A model generated the notes under the pieces. That model ran no database searches, had not been told where the DNA came from, and saw nothing but the letters and a program-made list of their open reading frames with translations. Positions 7,058 to 16,270 of a stretch of 37,641 nt of DNA are shown here, in pieces. Source of the DNA: Terriglobales bacterium (GTDB taxonomy: Bacteria; Acidobacteriota; Terriglobia; Terriglobales; Acidobacteriaceae); NCBI GenBank assembly GCA_025927855.1, contig JAICKN010000007.1, positions 1 to 37,641 of the forward strand, written 5' to 3'. Both the position numbers and the translations under genes were made by a program. Within the stretch, counting starts at the first letter, position 1, and each line of letters starts with the position of its first letter.

Positions 7058-9649
7058 TCATGAGGGCTGAACGGGGGTAGAAATGGCATGCCCCTGATAT
7101 TCGACCGTGGCATCGGGATTCGAACTTGGCGCAATTCCTGTTCCCCGGCCCTCTCGGACGACCACAATATGAAAGGTACGGTCCTTCAGCATTCCGGGAA
7201 AGCTGCCGTTGCGGTCTGCCAGAGTGAGCGTTTTCGCCCTGTCGTCCCAATGGATGGGAATGACCGAGTAAGCTCCGTGTTCGTAGTTATAACTGTCGCC
7301 TTCATCCTCGTAGAGGGCGAAGTCGGCATCTGCTCCCGTGTAAATCCGCAGTTCTACAGGATCGGCCTTTGCCGCAGAGGATTCCACGCGCGGCCCGAGC
7401 GGAACAATGGAGCCGGCCTTGGCATAAATCGGCATCTTCTCAAGCGGAGCTTCCGCTGTAATGCTTTGACCGCCACTAAGGCGTTTTCCCGTCCAAAAAT
7501 CTACCCAATCACTGCCGGTGGGCAGATAAAGAGTCCGCTGTGTCGCGCCTTCATCTGTGACCGGATTGATCAACAGCGTGGGCCCGAACAGAAACTGGTC
7601 AGAAATGTTTTGGGCGCGGGGATCAGACGAGAACTCAAGAGGAAGCGACCTCATGAGCGTTTCCCCCCGATTTGTGACGCCCCAAGCTGCCGAATAGATA
7701 TATGGAAGCAGACGATACCGTAACTCGTCGTATTGGGTAAGAATGTTTTCAACCTGTGGCCCATAATTCCAAAGCTCAGCGTTTGACTGGTATCCGTGTA
7801 CGCGGAAAATAGGGCAAAACGCGCCGTACTCAAACCATCGCACGAGCAACTCATGGTACGCGTCCGAGGTGTATTGGTCGCGCGGCCGGAAGAATCCGCC
7901 GATGTCCGTAGTCCAATACGGGATTCCCGACATGCTGAAACTCAGTCCGGCAGCGATCTGCCGCCGCAGCGTCGTCCAGTTCGCGCTGATGTCACCCGAC
8001 CATGAGGCGGCAGCATTCCGCTGTTGTCCGGCGAATGCCGATCGCGTCAAAATCACCACCCGTTTTTTGTCGGTCGTTGCGCGTTGACCTTCATAGATCG
8101 CTTTTGTGACATACAAAGGATATGCATTGCGCACCGAATCGCCATCTCCTAGGAATGTTTTTCGCCCATGAAGGACGTCACCTTCCGGCTCGGAGGCATC
8201 CATCCACCAGCCGTCCATTCCATCTTGGAAGATTCCGTTCTTAAGTTCCGTCCAGAATGCCGTTTGCGCTTCGGGGTTGAAGAAATCCGTCCATGGAGTT
8301 CCGGGAATAAGAAGCGACCGGGCGCTCATTCGTTTATAAACGTCGGTATTCTCGCCGAATCTCGACCATATGGAGATCACCATGTGCAGATCGTTTGCGT
8401 GCAGTTGATCGAGCATTTCTTTGGGTTGGGGGTAGTAATCCTCGTCGAACTTCATCGCATTCCACCCATACTTGCCCCAGTACTGCCAATCCTGCACCAA
8501 AATGTCTACGGGGATCTTGCGTTTTCGAAATTCTGCTGCAATATCCAGAATTTCCTGTTGGCTATGGTAGCGTTCCCGGCACTGCCAATATCCATAGGCC
8601 CACTTCGGAAATAGGGGCGCCTCGCCGGTGAGCTGCCGATAATCAGAGATGACCCGGTTCAACTCGGGCCCATAAAAAAAGTAGTAGTCAATCGCCTGCC
8701 CGACTTCGGAGCGGAAGGTAGTCGTGTCTTGTGGAGGGCGCATCGTCAACTGAGTGCCTCCGGGCCCGCCCTTCGCTGAGACTTCGTAGTCCTTGTTCGC
8801 CTCCAGTTCCGCGAAGCCCGAGGCCGAGGTCGGAGTCCACATGTTATGCAGATCAATCACAGATTTTCCGCCCACTTTAAGCGTCAACTGTTTTTTATTG
8901 TCGCTGGTCAGGAGGAAGCCATAGGTGCCTTTTACGGTGGTAGTGAACTTGCCCTTACCGGTGATTGGATCAATGGCAATGGTTTGATCGGCAGGATTGA
9001 AGTCGGTAAGTGACGGATTGTCCCATAGAATGCCGTATCCCTCGCTTGACAACAAAAACGGAATGGAAATATTCGTATTCGCCTGGCTAAGGCGGACTGG
9101 AACTCCGCGGACATTGAAGATGCCTTCTTGATGCTGCCCCAGGCCGTACAATGCCTCGCCCGAAGGAGAAAGGAAAGTCTGCTGCACTTGCCAAACCTTG
9201 TTTTCAAAAGACGAGGGCACAGCAAATTCTCTGGCTCCGGCAGTAGGTTCGGCGAGAATGCTCTTGCCGTTCTTTGACAAGAATGTCAGCGAACCGTTTC
9301 GGTCATCAACTCGCGCTGTGATCACTGGAGTAGAAAGCGTGATGTCGTTCCTGCCGGTTCTGACGCGAAGATTCTTGGCCCGGCACGGTTGCGTGACGAT
9401 TGGAACCTTTGGCGTTGGAATGTTTGAAGCCGGGCTGACCACAACATGAAAGACGCGGTCCCCACACGATTCAATCCGCACTATTCCCGTAGATGTTCGA
9501 AATGTAATGCCATTAGGATCTTTCTGTGACTCTTTAATGGCAAATGGACGCTCATTCGCGGCGAATGCCGGTGAAATAGCACAAGCAATAAATAAAAAGA
9601 CACTGATGTATCTCTTGGCCATGGTCTGGTGTACTTTCGGTTTTTTCAT
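7058..9649 (-). CDS. Exported GH31 glycosidase with PA14-like insert, probable alpha-xylosidase
   Basis: The 863-residue protein has a signal peptide (AKRYISVFLFIACAISPAFA) and all GH31 landmarks: an N-terminal beta-sandwich with EALYGLGQHQEG (about 165-176), the barrel from about 345, nucleophile Asp484 in DGWWMDASEPE, acid/base Asp553 in SWSGDISANW, and GIPYWTTDIGGF. Residues about 238-305 form a PA14-like insert. An inserted PA14 domain is known in Xyl31A-type alpha-xylosidases that strip xylose from xyloglucan oligosaccharides, so I favour that role over alpha-glucosidase. Two ATG starts are possible, at 9649 and nine codons later at 9622, neither with a clear ribosome site. The gene is divergent from the LacI regulator, with a perfect palindrome between them. 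Confidence 0.88.
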   Translation of the reverse strand: MKKPKVHQTMAKRYISVFLFIACAISPAFAANERPFAIKESQKDPNGITFRTSTGIVRIESCGDRVFHVVVSPASNIPTPKVPIVTQPCRAKNLRVRTGRNDITLSTPVITARVDDRNGSLTFLSKNGKSILAEPTAGAREFAVPSSFENKVWQVQQTFLSPSGEALYGLGQHQEGIFNVRGVPVRLSQANTNISIPFLLSSEGYGILWDNPSLTDFNPADQTIAIDPITGKGKFTTTVKGTYGFLLTSDNKKQLTLKVGGKSVIDLHNMWTPTSASGFAELEANKDYEVSAKGGPGGTQLTMRPPQDTTTFRSEVGQAIDYYFFYGPELNRVISDYRQLTGEAPLFPKWAYGYWQCRERYHSQQEILDIAAEFRKRKIPVDILVQDWQYWGKYGWNAMKFDEDYYPQPKEMLDQLHANDLHMVISIWSRFGENTDVYKRMSARSLLIPGTPWTDFFNPEAQTAFWTELKNGIFQDGMDGWWMDASEPEGDVLHGRKTFLGDGDSVRNAYPLYVTKAIYEGQRATTDKKRVVILTRSAFAGQQRNAAASWSGDISANWTTLRRQIAAGLSFSMSGIPYWTTDIGGFFRPRDQYTSDAYHELLVRWFEYGAFCPIFRVHGYQSNAELWNYGPQVENILTQYDELRYRLLPYIYSAAWGVTNRGETLMRSLPLEFSSDPRAQNISDQFLFGPTLLINPVTDEGATQRTLYLPTGSDWVDFWTGKRLSGGQSITAEAPLEKMPIYAKAGSIVPLGPRVESSAAKADPVELRIYTGADADFALYEDEGDSYNYEHGAYSVIPIHWDDRAKTLTLADRNGSFPGMLKDRTFHIVVVREGRGTGIAPSSNPDATVEYQGHAISTPVQPS

Positions 9650-9721
9650 CTGGAAATTTCAAGCCTGCAGCGCGAGGCTTTAACTAGGCAATCGCTTTCT
9701 GCGTGTCCGGATCCTTCTAGC

Positions 9722-9737
9722 TTAACGGTATCGTTAA
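9722..9737. promoter_or_regulatory. Perfect 16-bp palindromic operator between GH31 and LacI genes
   Basis: TTAACGGTATCGTTAA is a 6-4-6 inverted repeat placed about 70 bases before the GH31 start. Read on the minus strand it is TTAACGATACCGTTAA, which aligns with the sites at 6910 and 11144. A central CG flanked by inverted arms is typical of LacI-family operators. A second small palindrome (GAATCC-ggat-GGATTC, 9745-9760) follows. The rest of the 9650-10010 gap holds no gene I can support. Confidence 0.6.
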
Positions 9738-10010
9738 CTCTATCGAATCCGGATGGATTCTATTATTCAGGAAGAAGATGGTGCAAGTTATTTCTCTGGT
9801 CTAAATCTAAGCGTCGAGGTGGAATCGCGAAAGTTCCAAGGAAAAATACAGGCAGTAGGTTTGGTCTGACGCAGAAAAAAACTGCGAAAAGGATAAACCT
9901 ACTCCTGAAATCTTGGTTCCGGGCAACATTGTGAATGAACCCGCGAAATGCGCACGTGACACCATCGCCGACTTAGTTGCACTGCAAGCATTCTGTATAC
10001 TGAGGTGTTT

Positions 10011-11063
10011 ATGGGCGTACGAATGAAGGACATCGCCCGGGATCTTGGTGTGTCGGTTATTACTATTTCCAAGGTCCTGCGCAACCATCCCGATGTTGGA
10101 GATGAGACTCGCGGGCGGGTGCTGGCCCGCGTTAAAGAACTGGGATACCGTCCCAATCTGGCGGCCCGCAGTCTGGTCACTGGCCGCACCTATCTGGTTG
10201 GCTTGGTAGTGCCGGATCTACTTCATCCTTTTTTCGCGGAAATCGCTAAGTCTCTTTCCGCCGCTCTAAGAAAGCATGGATACTACCTGATCGTTTCTTC
10301 TTCCGAAGAAGATCCGGACCTTGAAGAGCAGGAGATTAACCAACTTCTAGAGCGCGGGCTTGATACTCTTATCATCGCCTCGTGTCGTTCAACCGTAGAT
10401 CTCTTTTTCCGGATCGAAAAGCAAAACACCCCTTATGTGCTTATTGACCGCGCTCTTCCGGGACTTTCCACAAATTTTGTTGGAATAGACGATGAAGCGG
10501 TTGGAATGGTTGCAACCAGGCACTTGATTGATATCGGCTGTAAAAGAATTGCACACATTCGCGGCCCTGAGACCAGCCCCGGCATCCGCCGGATGGAAGG
10601 ATATAAGCGAGCGTTGGCCCAGGGGGGCCTAAAGATTATCGAGGACTACATCATCGCGGAACCTAAGGGAGATGTAGAGACAAGGCAGCGTGGCGCAGAA
10701 GCTATGCGGCAACTGCTGTCCCTTAAGACAAGGCCTGATGGCATTTTCTGCTTCAACGATCCTCTGGCTATGGGAGCCATGAATTATGCCCTGGATCAGG
10801 GATTGCGCATACCGGAAGACATTGCGGTCATCGGTTGCGGAAATCTTCACTACGATGACGCGCTGAGTGTTCCGCTTTCGAGCGTTAACCAGCACAGCAG
10901 GAGAATCGGAGAGGAAGCTGCCCGTATTGCCCTTGCGATCATAAACTCTAAAATACCCCCCAAGATTGAAAGCGTCATCCTGCAACCGGAGTTAGTCGCG
11001 CGCCGGTCCACACAAAGACATTCGGCAAAACAGGCCACATCCAGAGCCAGAGCACGGGGCTGA
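10011..11063 (+). CDS. LacI-family transcriptional regulator of the glycosidase locus
   Basis: This is a standard LacI/GalR repressor of about 350 residues. The N-terminus has the helix-turn-helix and hinge (MKDIARDLGVSVITISKVL, then ELGYRPNLAARSL). A periplasmic-binding-protein-like effector domain follows, including VGLVVPDLLHPFFAEI, FVGIDDEAVG and FCFNDPLAMGAMNYA. I chose the ATG at 10011; the track's GTG at 10005 overlaps the weak GAGG, and a further ATG at 10023 is possible. A TATACT at 9996-10001 would put transcription start only a few bases before the ATG, so the message may be nearly leaderless. It lies between GH31 and GH2 and is the natural reader of the three related operators. 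The effector is unknown; a xyloglucan-derived sugar is a reasonable guess. Confidence 0.92.
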   Translation: MGVRMKDIARDLGVSVITISKVLRNHPDVGDETRGRVLARVKELGYRPNLAARSLVTGRTYLVGLVVPDLLHPFFAEIAKSLSAALRKHGYYLIVSSSEEDPDLEEQEINQLLERGLDTLIIASCRSTVDLFFRIEKQNTPYVLIDRALPGLSTNFVGIDDEAVGMVATRHLIDIGCKRIAHIRGPETSPGIRRMEGYKRALAQGGLKIIEDYIIAEPKGDVETRQRGAEAMRQLLSLKTRPDGIFCFNDPLAMGAMNYALDQGLRIPEDIAVIGCGNLHYDDALSVPLSSVNQHSRRIGEEAARIALAIINSKIPPKIESVILQPELVARRSTQRHSAKQATSRARARG

Positions 11064-11110
11064 CATTCTAAAGTCAATAAACAACATTTTTTGCAGGCTT
11101 GAATGAATTC

Positions 11111-11139
11111 TTGACAAGCCTCGGCCCCACTGATACTTA
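11111..11139 (+). promoter_or_regulatory. Candidate promoter of the GH2 gene
   Basis: TTGACA at 11111-11116 is followed after 17 bases by TACTTA, or after 15 by GATACT. The -35 is perfect and the -10 weak. It sits in the 314-base gap between lacI and GH2, giving a leader of roughly 230 bases. The operator-like site follows directly. Confidence 0.45.
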
Positions 11140-11143
11140 CCTA

Positions 11144-11159
11144 ATGGCGATACAGTTAG
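11144..11159. promoter_or_regulatory. Candidate LacI-family operator before GH2
   Basis: ATGGCGATACAGTTAG shares CGATACAGTTA with the site before GH29 and matches the palindrome at 9722 at 11 of 16 bases. It lies just downstream of the candidate -10, where a bound repressor would block initiation. It is less symmetric than the other two sites. Confidence 0.45.
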
Positions 11160-11377
11160 CGATATCTAAGAAATATTTGTTGGTTGTAACGGGGCGAGAA
11201 ATAGGCCGTGCGGCCACCACGAAGATCCAAAAAATCTGGGGTCAACGGAACCACTCCAGATGGAGCTTTGAACATTGAATTTCCCCGCAAACGGATGGCA
11301 TGTTTGATTACGGTGTAAGTGGAATTGCACTAGCGCGGAACCAAACGCGTATATCTATTTAAAAAGCAGGAGGCATT

Positions 11378-13927
11378 GTGCCGCGCATTACACGTCGTGA
11401 CCTGATCGCTTCTGGACTGGTTCTATCAGCCTCATCCTGGGTACCACACCCCGCCTTCGCAGACGTTGCCTCGTTGATGGAAGCCGAGCGGACGGCCGGT
11501 TCGGTTGAAACTGACGCCGCCATTGCGCCCCGTGAACAGTTGCTCTTCGACTTTGACTGGAAATTCAAATTCGGCCATGGCACCGATCCCGCGAAAGATT
11601 TAGGGTTCGGATTTGGCCAGAGTGACTTCTCCAAGACCGGCGATTTTAAATTTGCAAAGGCCGGTTTCGATGATTCCGGCTGGAGCACAATCAATCTTCC
11701 GCATGACTGGGCGGTCGAGCTGCCGTTCGTGCGGGACGATGCAGGGGCTGGCGACAGTTCTCTGCGTTCGCATGGTTATAAACCCCTTGGCCGCCGCTAT
11801 CCTGAGACAAGCATAGGCTGGTACCGGCGCGAATTCGAGGTTCCTGCCAGCGACCAAGGCCGCCGCATATGGGTCGAGTTTGACGGCGCCTTTCGCGACG
11901 TACTCGTTTTTGTTAACGGCTGCTTCATTGGTCGAAACACCAACGGCTACGCTCCATTCCGATTTGATCTCAGTGATTTCCTCACTTATGGCGGCAAGAA
12001 CTGTATTGTCTTACGGGTTGATGCCAGTTTTGGAGACGGCTGGTTTTACGAAGGCGCCGGGGTCTATCGGCACGTGTGGCTCACGAAGACCGATGCGGTG
12101 CATTTTGGAAAATGGGAGAGCGTCGTTCGTGCTGTGGTGGAACGGAACTCAGCCCTGCTCTCGCTTTCCACTGTAGTGCAGAACGACAGCGGGTTGCCCG
12201 TGAATGCCTCAGTAAAGTGGAAAATCCTTGATAGCCGTGGCGAGGTTGTGGCCACTGCTGGAGCACCCGCGCAATCTGTTCCCGTTGACGGCTCCGCCAC
12301 CTACAGCGCGACCGCGAAGCTTCAGAACGCAGCGCTCTGGTCGGTCGAGCAGCCAAATCTGTATTCCGCCTTGGTGACGATTGAGCATAACGGGAGCGTC
12401 CGCGATGCAGAGCGCGTCACCTTCGGCGTCCGCACCGTCCGTTTCGACGCGCAGAAAGGTTTCTTTCTAAATGGCAAACCGCTCAAGATCCAGGGCACAT
12501 GCAATCACCAGGACCATGCGGGTGTCGGCGCGGCCCTTCCTGATGGCCTGCAATTGTTCCGGCTCGGCGTATTGACTGAAATGGGCTGCAACGCTGTCCG
12601 CACTTCCCACAACATGCCGACCCCAGAATGGGTGGAAGCCTGCGATCGGATGGGGGTGATGATGATGTGTGAGACCCGCCAGATGAGTTCGAATCCTGAG
12701 GGCTTACAGCAACTCGAACTGATGGTTAAGCGCTATCGCAACTCCCCCTCGATTATCGTCTGGTCCATTGGAAACGAAGAGTGGCGCCTGCAAGACCAGA
12801 TGGCCGAGCAGGGCGCAAGGATCGCAGCCAGCATGGTGCGCCGCTGCCACGAACTCGACCCAACCCGGGTTGTTTCCGCCGCGGTTAATGGAGAGAACGA
12901 AAAAGGCCTGTCAATTCCGCTCGATATTATCGGTTTTAACTACAACACGCAGAAGTTTCCTCTTGCATTCCACAAGAAGTATCCTGGCCGGCCGATTTTC
13001 GGATCGGAGACATCGAGTGCAATCAGTACGCGCGGCGAGTACACCACCGATCCGCTGCGGAATCTCGTGAACTCCTACGACGGTGTAGTTTCCTGGGGTG
13101 AGACACCGGAGACATGGTGGAAATTTTATGGTACGCAGGATTGGGAGGCGGGCGGATTTGCCTGGACAGGTTTTGATTATCGGGGCGAGCCTACTCCTTA
13201 CGGCTGGCCATCGATCAACTCGCAATTTGGCATCGTTGATATGTGCGGCTTCCCGAAGGACTATTTTTATTATTACCGGGCCTGGTGGCGCAAAGAACCT
13301 TCCATTCATTTATTTCCTCACTGGAACTGGCATGGCCGCGAGGGTGATGAGATTCCGGTCTGGGTTTACTCCAACTTGGACGCCGTGGAGTTGTTCGTTA
13401 ACGGCAAGAGCCTTGGCACCCAAAAGGTGCCGTATCTTGGACACGTGCAGTGGAAGGTGCGCTATGAGCCCGGCATCATCGAGGCTCGAGGTTCAAAGGA
13501 TGGCAAAGTCATCGCGACGGAAAAACGAGAGACAACGGGATCGCCCAGCGCGATCCGGCTGACTGCTGACCGTATCAATATTAGAGCTGATGGCGAAGAC
13601 GTCTCTATGTTGAAAGTGGAGGTCCTGGACACCGAAGGCAGGCTGGTTCCAACTGCAAAGAGCAAAATCGCCTTCAGAGTCTCCGGTCCCGGCAAGCTCA
13701 TTGGAGTCGGAAACGGCGACCCCAACTGCCAGGAGAGCGACAAGGAGCCGAAACGCTCAGTATTCAATGGTCTGGCGCAGCTTATCATCCAAAGCACGAA
13801 GACCCCGGGTGAAATTTACGTGGAAGCCCTGAAAGATGGTTGGGGAGGTGCGGGGCCAAGGTCCACCACTCTGACTATTACTACAAAAGCGGTCAGGTTG
13901 AGGCCTTCCGTTGGGGTACTCGGATAA
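11378..13927 (+). CDS. Exported GH2 beta-galactosidase-like enzyme
   Basis: The 849-residue protein has a Tat-type signal (ITRRDLIASGLVLSASSW). The GH2 order is clear: a sugar-binding jelly roll (INLPHDWAVELPF to FYEGAGVYRHVWL), an Ig-like domain, then the TIM barrel from about 360. The acid/base is Glu467 in WSIGNEEW and the nucleophile is Glu544 in IFGSETSSA. C-terminal beta domains follow (AVELFVNGKSLG). GH2 enzymes of this type are mostly beta-galactosidases, with beta-glucuronidases and beta-mannosidases in the same family. Galactosidase activity fits the fucosidase and xylosidase neighbours. The start is GTG, supported by CAGGAGG four bases before it. A candidate promoter and LacI-type site lie upstream. 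Confidence 0.88.
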   Translation: MPRITRRDLIASGLVLSASSWVPHPAFADVASLMEAERTAGSVETDAAIAPREQLLFDFDWKFKFGHGTDPAKDLGFGFGQSDFSKTGDFKFAKAGFDDSGWSTINLPHDWAVELPFVRDDAGAGDSSLRSHGYKPLGRRYPETSIGWYRREFEVPASDQGRRIWVEFDGAFRDVLVFVNGCFIGRNTNGYAPFRFDLSDFLTYGGKNCIVLRVDASFGDGWFYEGAGVYRHVWLTKTDAVHFGKWESVVRAVVERNSALLSLSTVVQNDSGLPVNASVKWKILDSRGEVVATAGAPAQSVPVDGSATYSATAKLQNAALWSVEQPNLYSALVTIEHNGSVRDAERVTFGVRTVRFDAQKGFFLNGKPLKIQGTCNHQDHAGVGAALPDGLQLFRLGVLTEMGCNAVRTSHNMPTPEWVEACDRMGVMMMCETRQMSSNPEGLQQLELMVKRYRNSPSIIVWSIGNEEWRLQDQMAEQGARIAASMVRRCHELDPTRVVSAAVNGENEKGLSIPLDIIGFNYNTQKFPLAFHKKYPGRPIFGSETSSAISTRGEYTTDPLRNLVNSYDGVVSWGETPETWWKFYGTQDWEAGGFAWTGFDYRGEPTPYGWPSINSQFGIVDMCGFPKDYFYYYRAWWRKEPSIHLFPHWNWHGREGDEIPVWVYSNLDAVELFVNGKSLGTQKVPYLGHVQWKVRYEPGIIEARGSKDGKVIATEKRETTGSPSAIRLTADRINIRADGEDVSMLKVEVLDTEGRLVPTAKSKIAFRVSGPGKLIGVGNGDPNCQESDKEPKRSVFNGLAQLIIQSTKTPGEIYVEALKDGWGGAGPRSTTLTITTKAVRLRPSVGVLG

Positions 13928-14032
13928 TCATCGCGAAATGACAGCAGATGGGTGAAAGAGCATATCCAATTCGGTAGATCGAATCGCACCTGCTACAAGG
14001 CGCAAGTCAAGACCGCGCACGCGAGAATGATC

Positions 14033-16270
14033 TCATTTTGCCTCCGTTGCATTTGCAGATGCCGGTTTGGTAGATAGCCGCTTGAACAAAGCTGGATCGT
14101 ACTCCTCGAGGCCGTTGATTCCGTACAGGTGGTTCGAGCTGATCCACGGCAGCCAGAAGCGGTGCCCGCCCACGCCTCGGCCGTTCGGACCCGGTCCCAT
14201 GCGCCATCCTTCCTGTTGCCACCCGATGCCCTTCATGTCATACTGCCGGTCCGGCAGCGCCACCATGGATTTTGTGTCATGCAACAAAATGCGCGCGACG
14301 TCGAGATAGTGCTCGTCATGGGTGAGGTTATAGAGCTTCGCGTAGGATGGCACGGCCCAATCCAGGTATTCATCAGCGCTGCCGGCAACACGGGCGGTTA
14401 TGCCCTGAATCCCGACCGTGGGTACTCCTTTTTTGTAGTGGAGTTGCGCGTTGTCAGCATCCAGCGGCATGGGCAGATTCCATATCCATATCCAGCTCTC
14501 GGCAAAGTCGGCAGCGGCTTTGGCGCGCTCCAGCCACTTCGCCTCTTTGGTCGAATCGTAGAGACTCAGAAACGCCTCCATGCTGAGCATTCCGGCCTCT
14601 TTGTCAGTATTGTTGGGATTGTCGCTGGCCCCTCCGACATAAAGACCGTTTGCTCCCCAGTTGGCCCAAATGTACTCGGCGGCGCGAACTGCGGATTGCT
14701 GATACTTTGGATCTCCAGTCTCTTCGCTCATCAACACAAGCAAAGGCACGGGAGCGTAACTGGTGGTCCCTGTAGGCTCCGCGACTTCGCTGCTACCCGC
14801 TTTCCAACGTCTGGGGAAAGAGCCATCCTCACGCTGCTGCTGTATGAGCCAGTCCACATAAGACTTCACCCAGTTGAACCACTCCGGATGCTCGCGTCCT
14901 AACGCCCGTTCGCGGCGATATGCCCGCATCAAAACCCGCATGTCTTCCGTAGCGTTGCGCAGCCACGGCGCAAGCCAAATATGGTCGGACGGTTTACCGG
15001 TTGCCAAATCGTAGCCTGTGGCTTGCAGCGGCACGGTCGGGAGCGCGTGAATCATGGACGCGATCACCGCTAGCCCGGTTTGGCGCATTTTCTGCCCGCG
15101 TTCCGTGTGGTCACGATCACCTTCGCGCAATAATTGATCGGCACATTCAATGTTCTTGCCCACAAAGCCCATAGCCGCCATGGTCCAGTTCCACTGAAGT
15201 TTGTCCGTGACCGTGGACATGACGAAAGGAATAGCAGTCCGTCCATCAATTGTGGCCGCCTGCGACTCAAGATGATCGGTTAGAACGCGGCGCATCTGCT
15301 CTACATCTATGTAATACACCGGCGGCTTCAACGTGTTCCATGCCCAACGCCAGCTGTTGCGCGTCATTTCGCGGAAGGATTCGTCCCTCCCAAAGCGAAA
15401 GCTCACCTGATACGTGTGACTTACACCCGCAACGATCGGATGGTAGCGGCGCGCAGTCCTCTCCTTGGCGTTAGGAGGACCGCCCATGTAAATGCCGCTG
15501 ACCGTTCCGGGAAACCAGAAACCGAATTCGACCGGGCCATTGCCCTTCTGCCACGTTCCCAAAGCGCCGAACTGAAAGCGAGCATCGGTCATGACAGGCT
15601 GAGTAAGTTTGGTTTCTTCTACCGTAGAATCGCCTCGGGGCGAGGGGTCGAGAACCGCCACAGAAGTCCCATTGCGAAAGAAAAGCGCGAACAAAGGAGC
15701 GGGGAGAATGTCCTCGCGCATAAAGAAATGGTGGGCTGCATAGTTCAAAGTTCCGCCAGGGGAGCGGTCCCCGTCGTAAGTTGGGTCGCCATACAGAGCA
15801 CCCGGGGCCATATAGCTGACGTCAGACCAGCCGATCGAGGGCGGAGCCTCAAACGTAATCGCGGAGTCGAAACCGCCCGGAGAGTTGCCAATGACGTCCA
15901 CTTTTCTATGCACGGAGAGCACGGATCCGCTTACACTCCAGTGGTCCACAACGCGAAACACTACCCGGTCGTACTTAACTTCTGCACGGGCGTCAATCCC
16001 CGCCGCCGATTTCTGGATCGCTTTGTAGCCGGCGGCAAGCTGACGAATGTCGTCCTCGGCACGAAAAACCTCCAGCCTCGCAGGATTTTGTTGAGAGATG
16101 GTGGGAGATGCTCCGCCAGTAACTTCGAGGCCCCACTCACCCGCTGCGGAGCGCACGAAGTTTACGGTTGCGCCAGTCTGTAAATGTCCAAGCATAACTC
16201 GGGTGACCGGTTGCGCGAGCAAACTCGAACCTGCCAGAAATAAACAAAGCACCATGCATCGCGAGAGCAT
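14033..16270 (-). CDS. Exported six-hairpin glycosidase-like protein of unknown family
   Basis: The 745-residue protein begins with a signal peptide (CMVLCLFLAGSSLLAQ). Residues about 25-300 look beta-rich. From about 310 to the end it is rich in helix-forming repeats such as WVKSYVDWLIQQQREDGSFP, AAEYIWANWG and WLERAKAAADFAESW, as in (alpha/alpha)6-barrel glycosidases and lyases. A basic, glycine-rich block with GWQQEGWRMGPGP lies near the C-terminus. I do not recognise the family and cannot name catalytic residues. It converges on the GH2 gene with a gap of about 100 bases and closes the glycosidase locus, so a role in the same glycan is likely. The ATG has AGGAGG 11 bases upstream, slightly far but strong. 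Confidence 0.75.
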   Translation of the reverse strand: MLSRCMVLCLFLAGSSLLAQPVTRVMLGHLQTGATVNFVRSAAGEWGLEVTGGASPTISQQNPARLEVFRAEDDIRQLAAGYKAIQKSAAGIDARAEVKYDRVVFRVVDHWSVSGSVLSVHRKVDVIGNSPGGFDSAITFEAPPSIGWSDVSYMAPGALYGDPTYDGDRSPGGTLNYAAHHFFMREDILPAPLFALFFRNGTSVAVLDPSPRGDSTVEETKLTQPVMTDARFQFGALGTWQKGNGPVEFGFWFPGTVSGIYMGGPPNAKERTARRYHPIVAGVSHTYQVSFRFGRDESFREMTRNSWRWAWNTLKPPVYYIDVEQMRRVLTDHLESQAATIDGRTAIPFVMSTVTDKLQWNWTMAAMGFVGKNIECADQLLREGDRDHTERGQKMRQTGLAVIASMIHALPTVPLQATGYDLATGKPSDHIWLAPWLRNATEDMRVLMRAYRRERALGREHPEWFNWVKSYVDWLIQQQREDGSFPRRWKAGSSEVAEPTGTTSYAPVPLLVLMSEETGDPKYQQSAVRAAEYIWANWGANGLYVGGASDNPNNTDKEAGMLSMEAFLSLYDSTKEAKWLERAKAAADFAESWIWIWNLPMPLDADNAQLHYKKGVPTVGIQGITARVAGSADEYLDWAVPSYAKLYNLTHDEHYLDVARILLHDTKSMVALPDRQYDMKGIGWQQEGWRMGPGPNGRGVGGHRFWLPWISSNHLYGINGLEEYDPALFKRLSTKPASANATEAK

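Noticed and set aside
7105-7125. GGGATTCGAACTTGG, resembling a tRNA T-loop on the minus strand
   Set aside because: It lies inside the well-supported GH31 coding region and no matching acceptor or anticodon arms are present.
7712-7721. ACGATACCGT, a further match to the LacI-type core
   Set aside because: It lies within conserved GH31 coding sequence (RLLPYIYSA region), so the match is probably due to codon content, although an auxiliary operator cannot be excluded.
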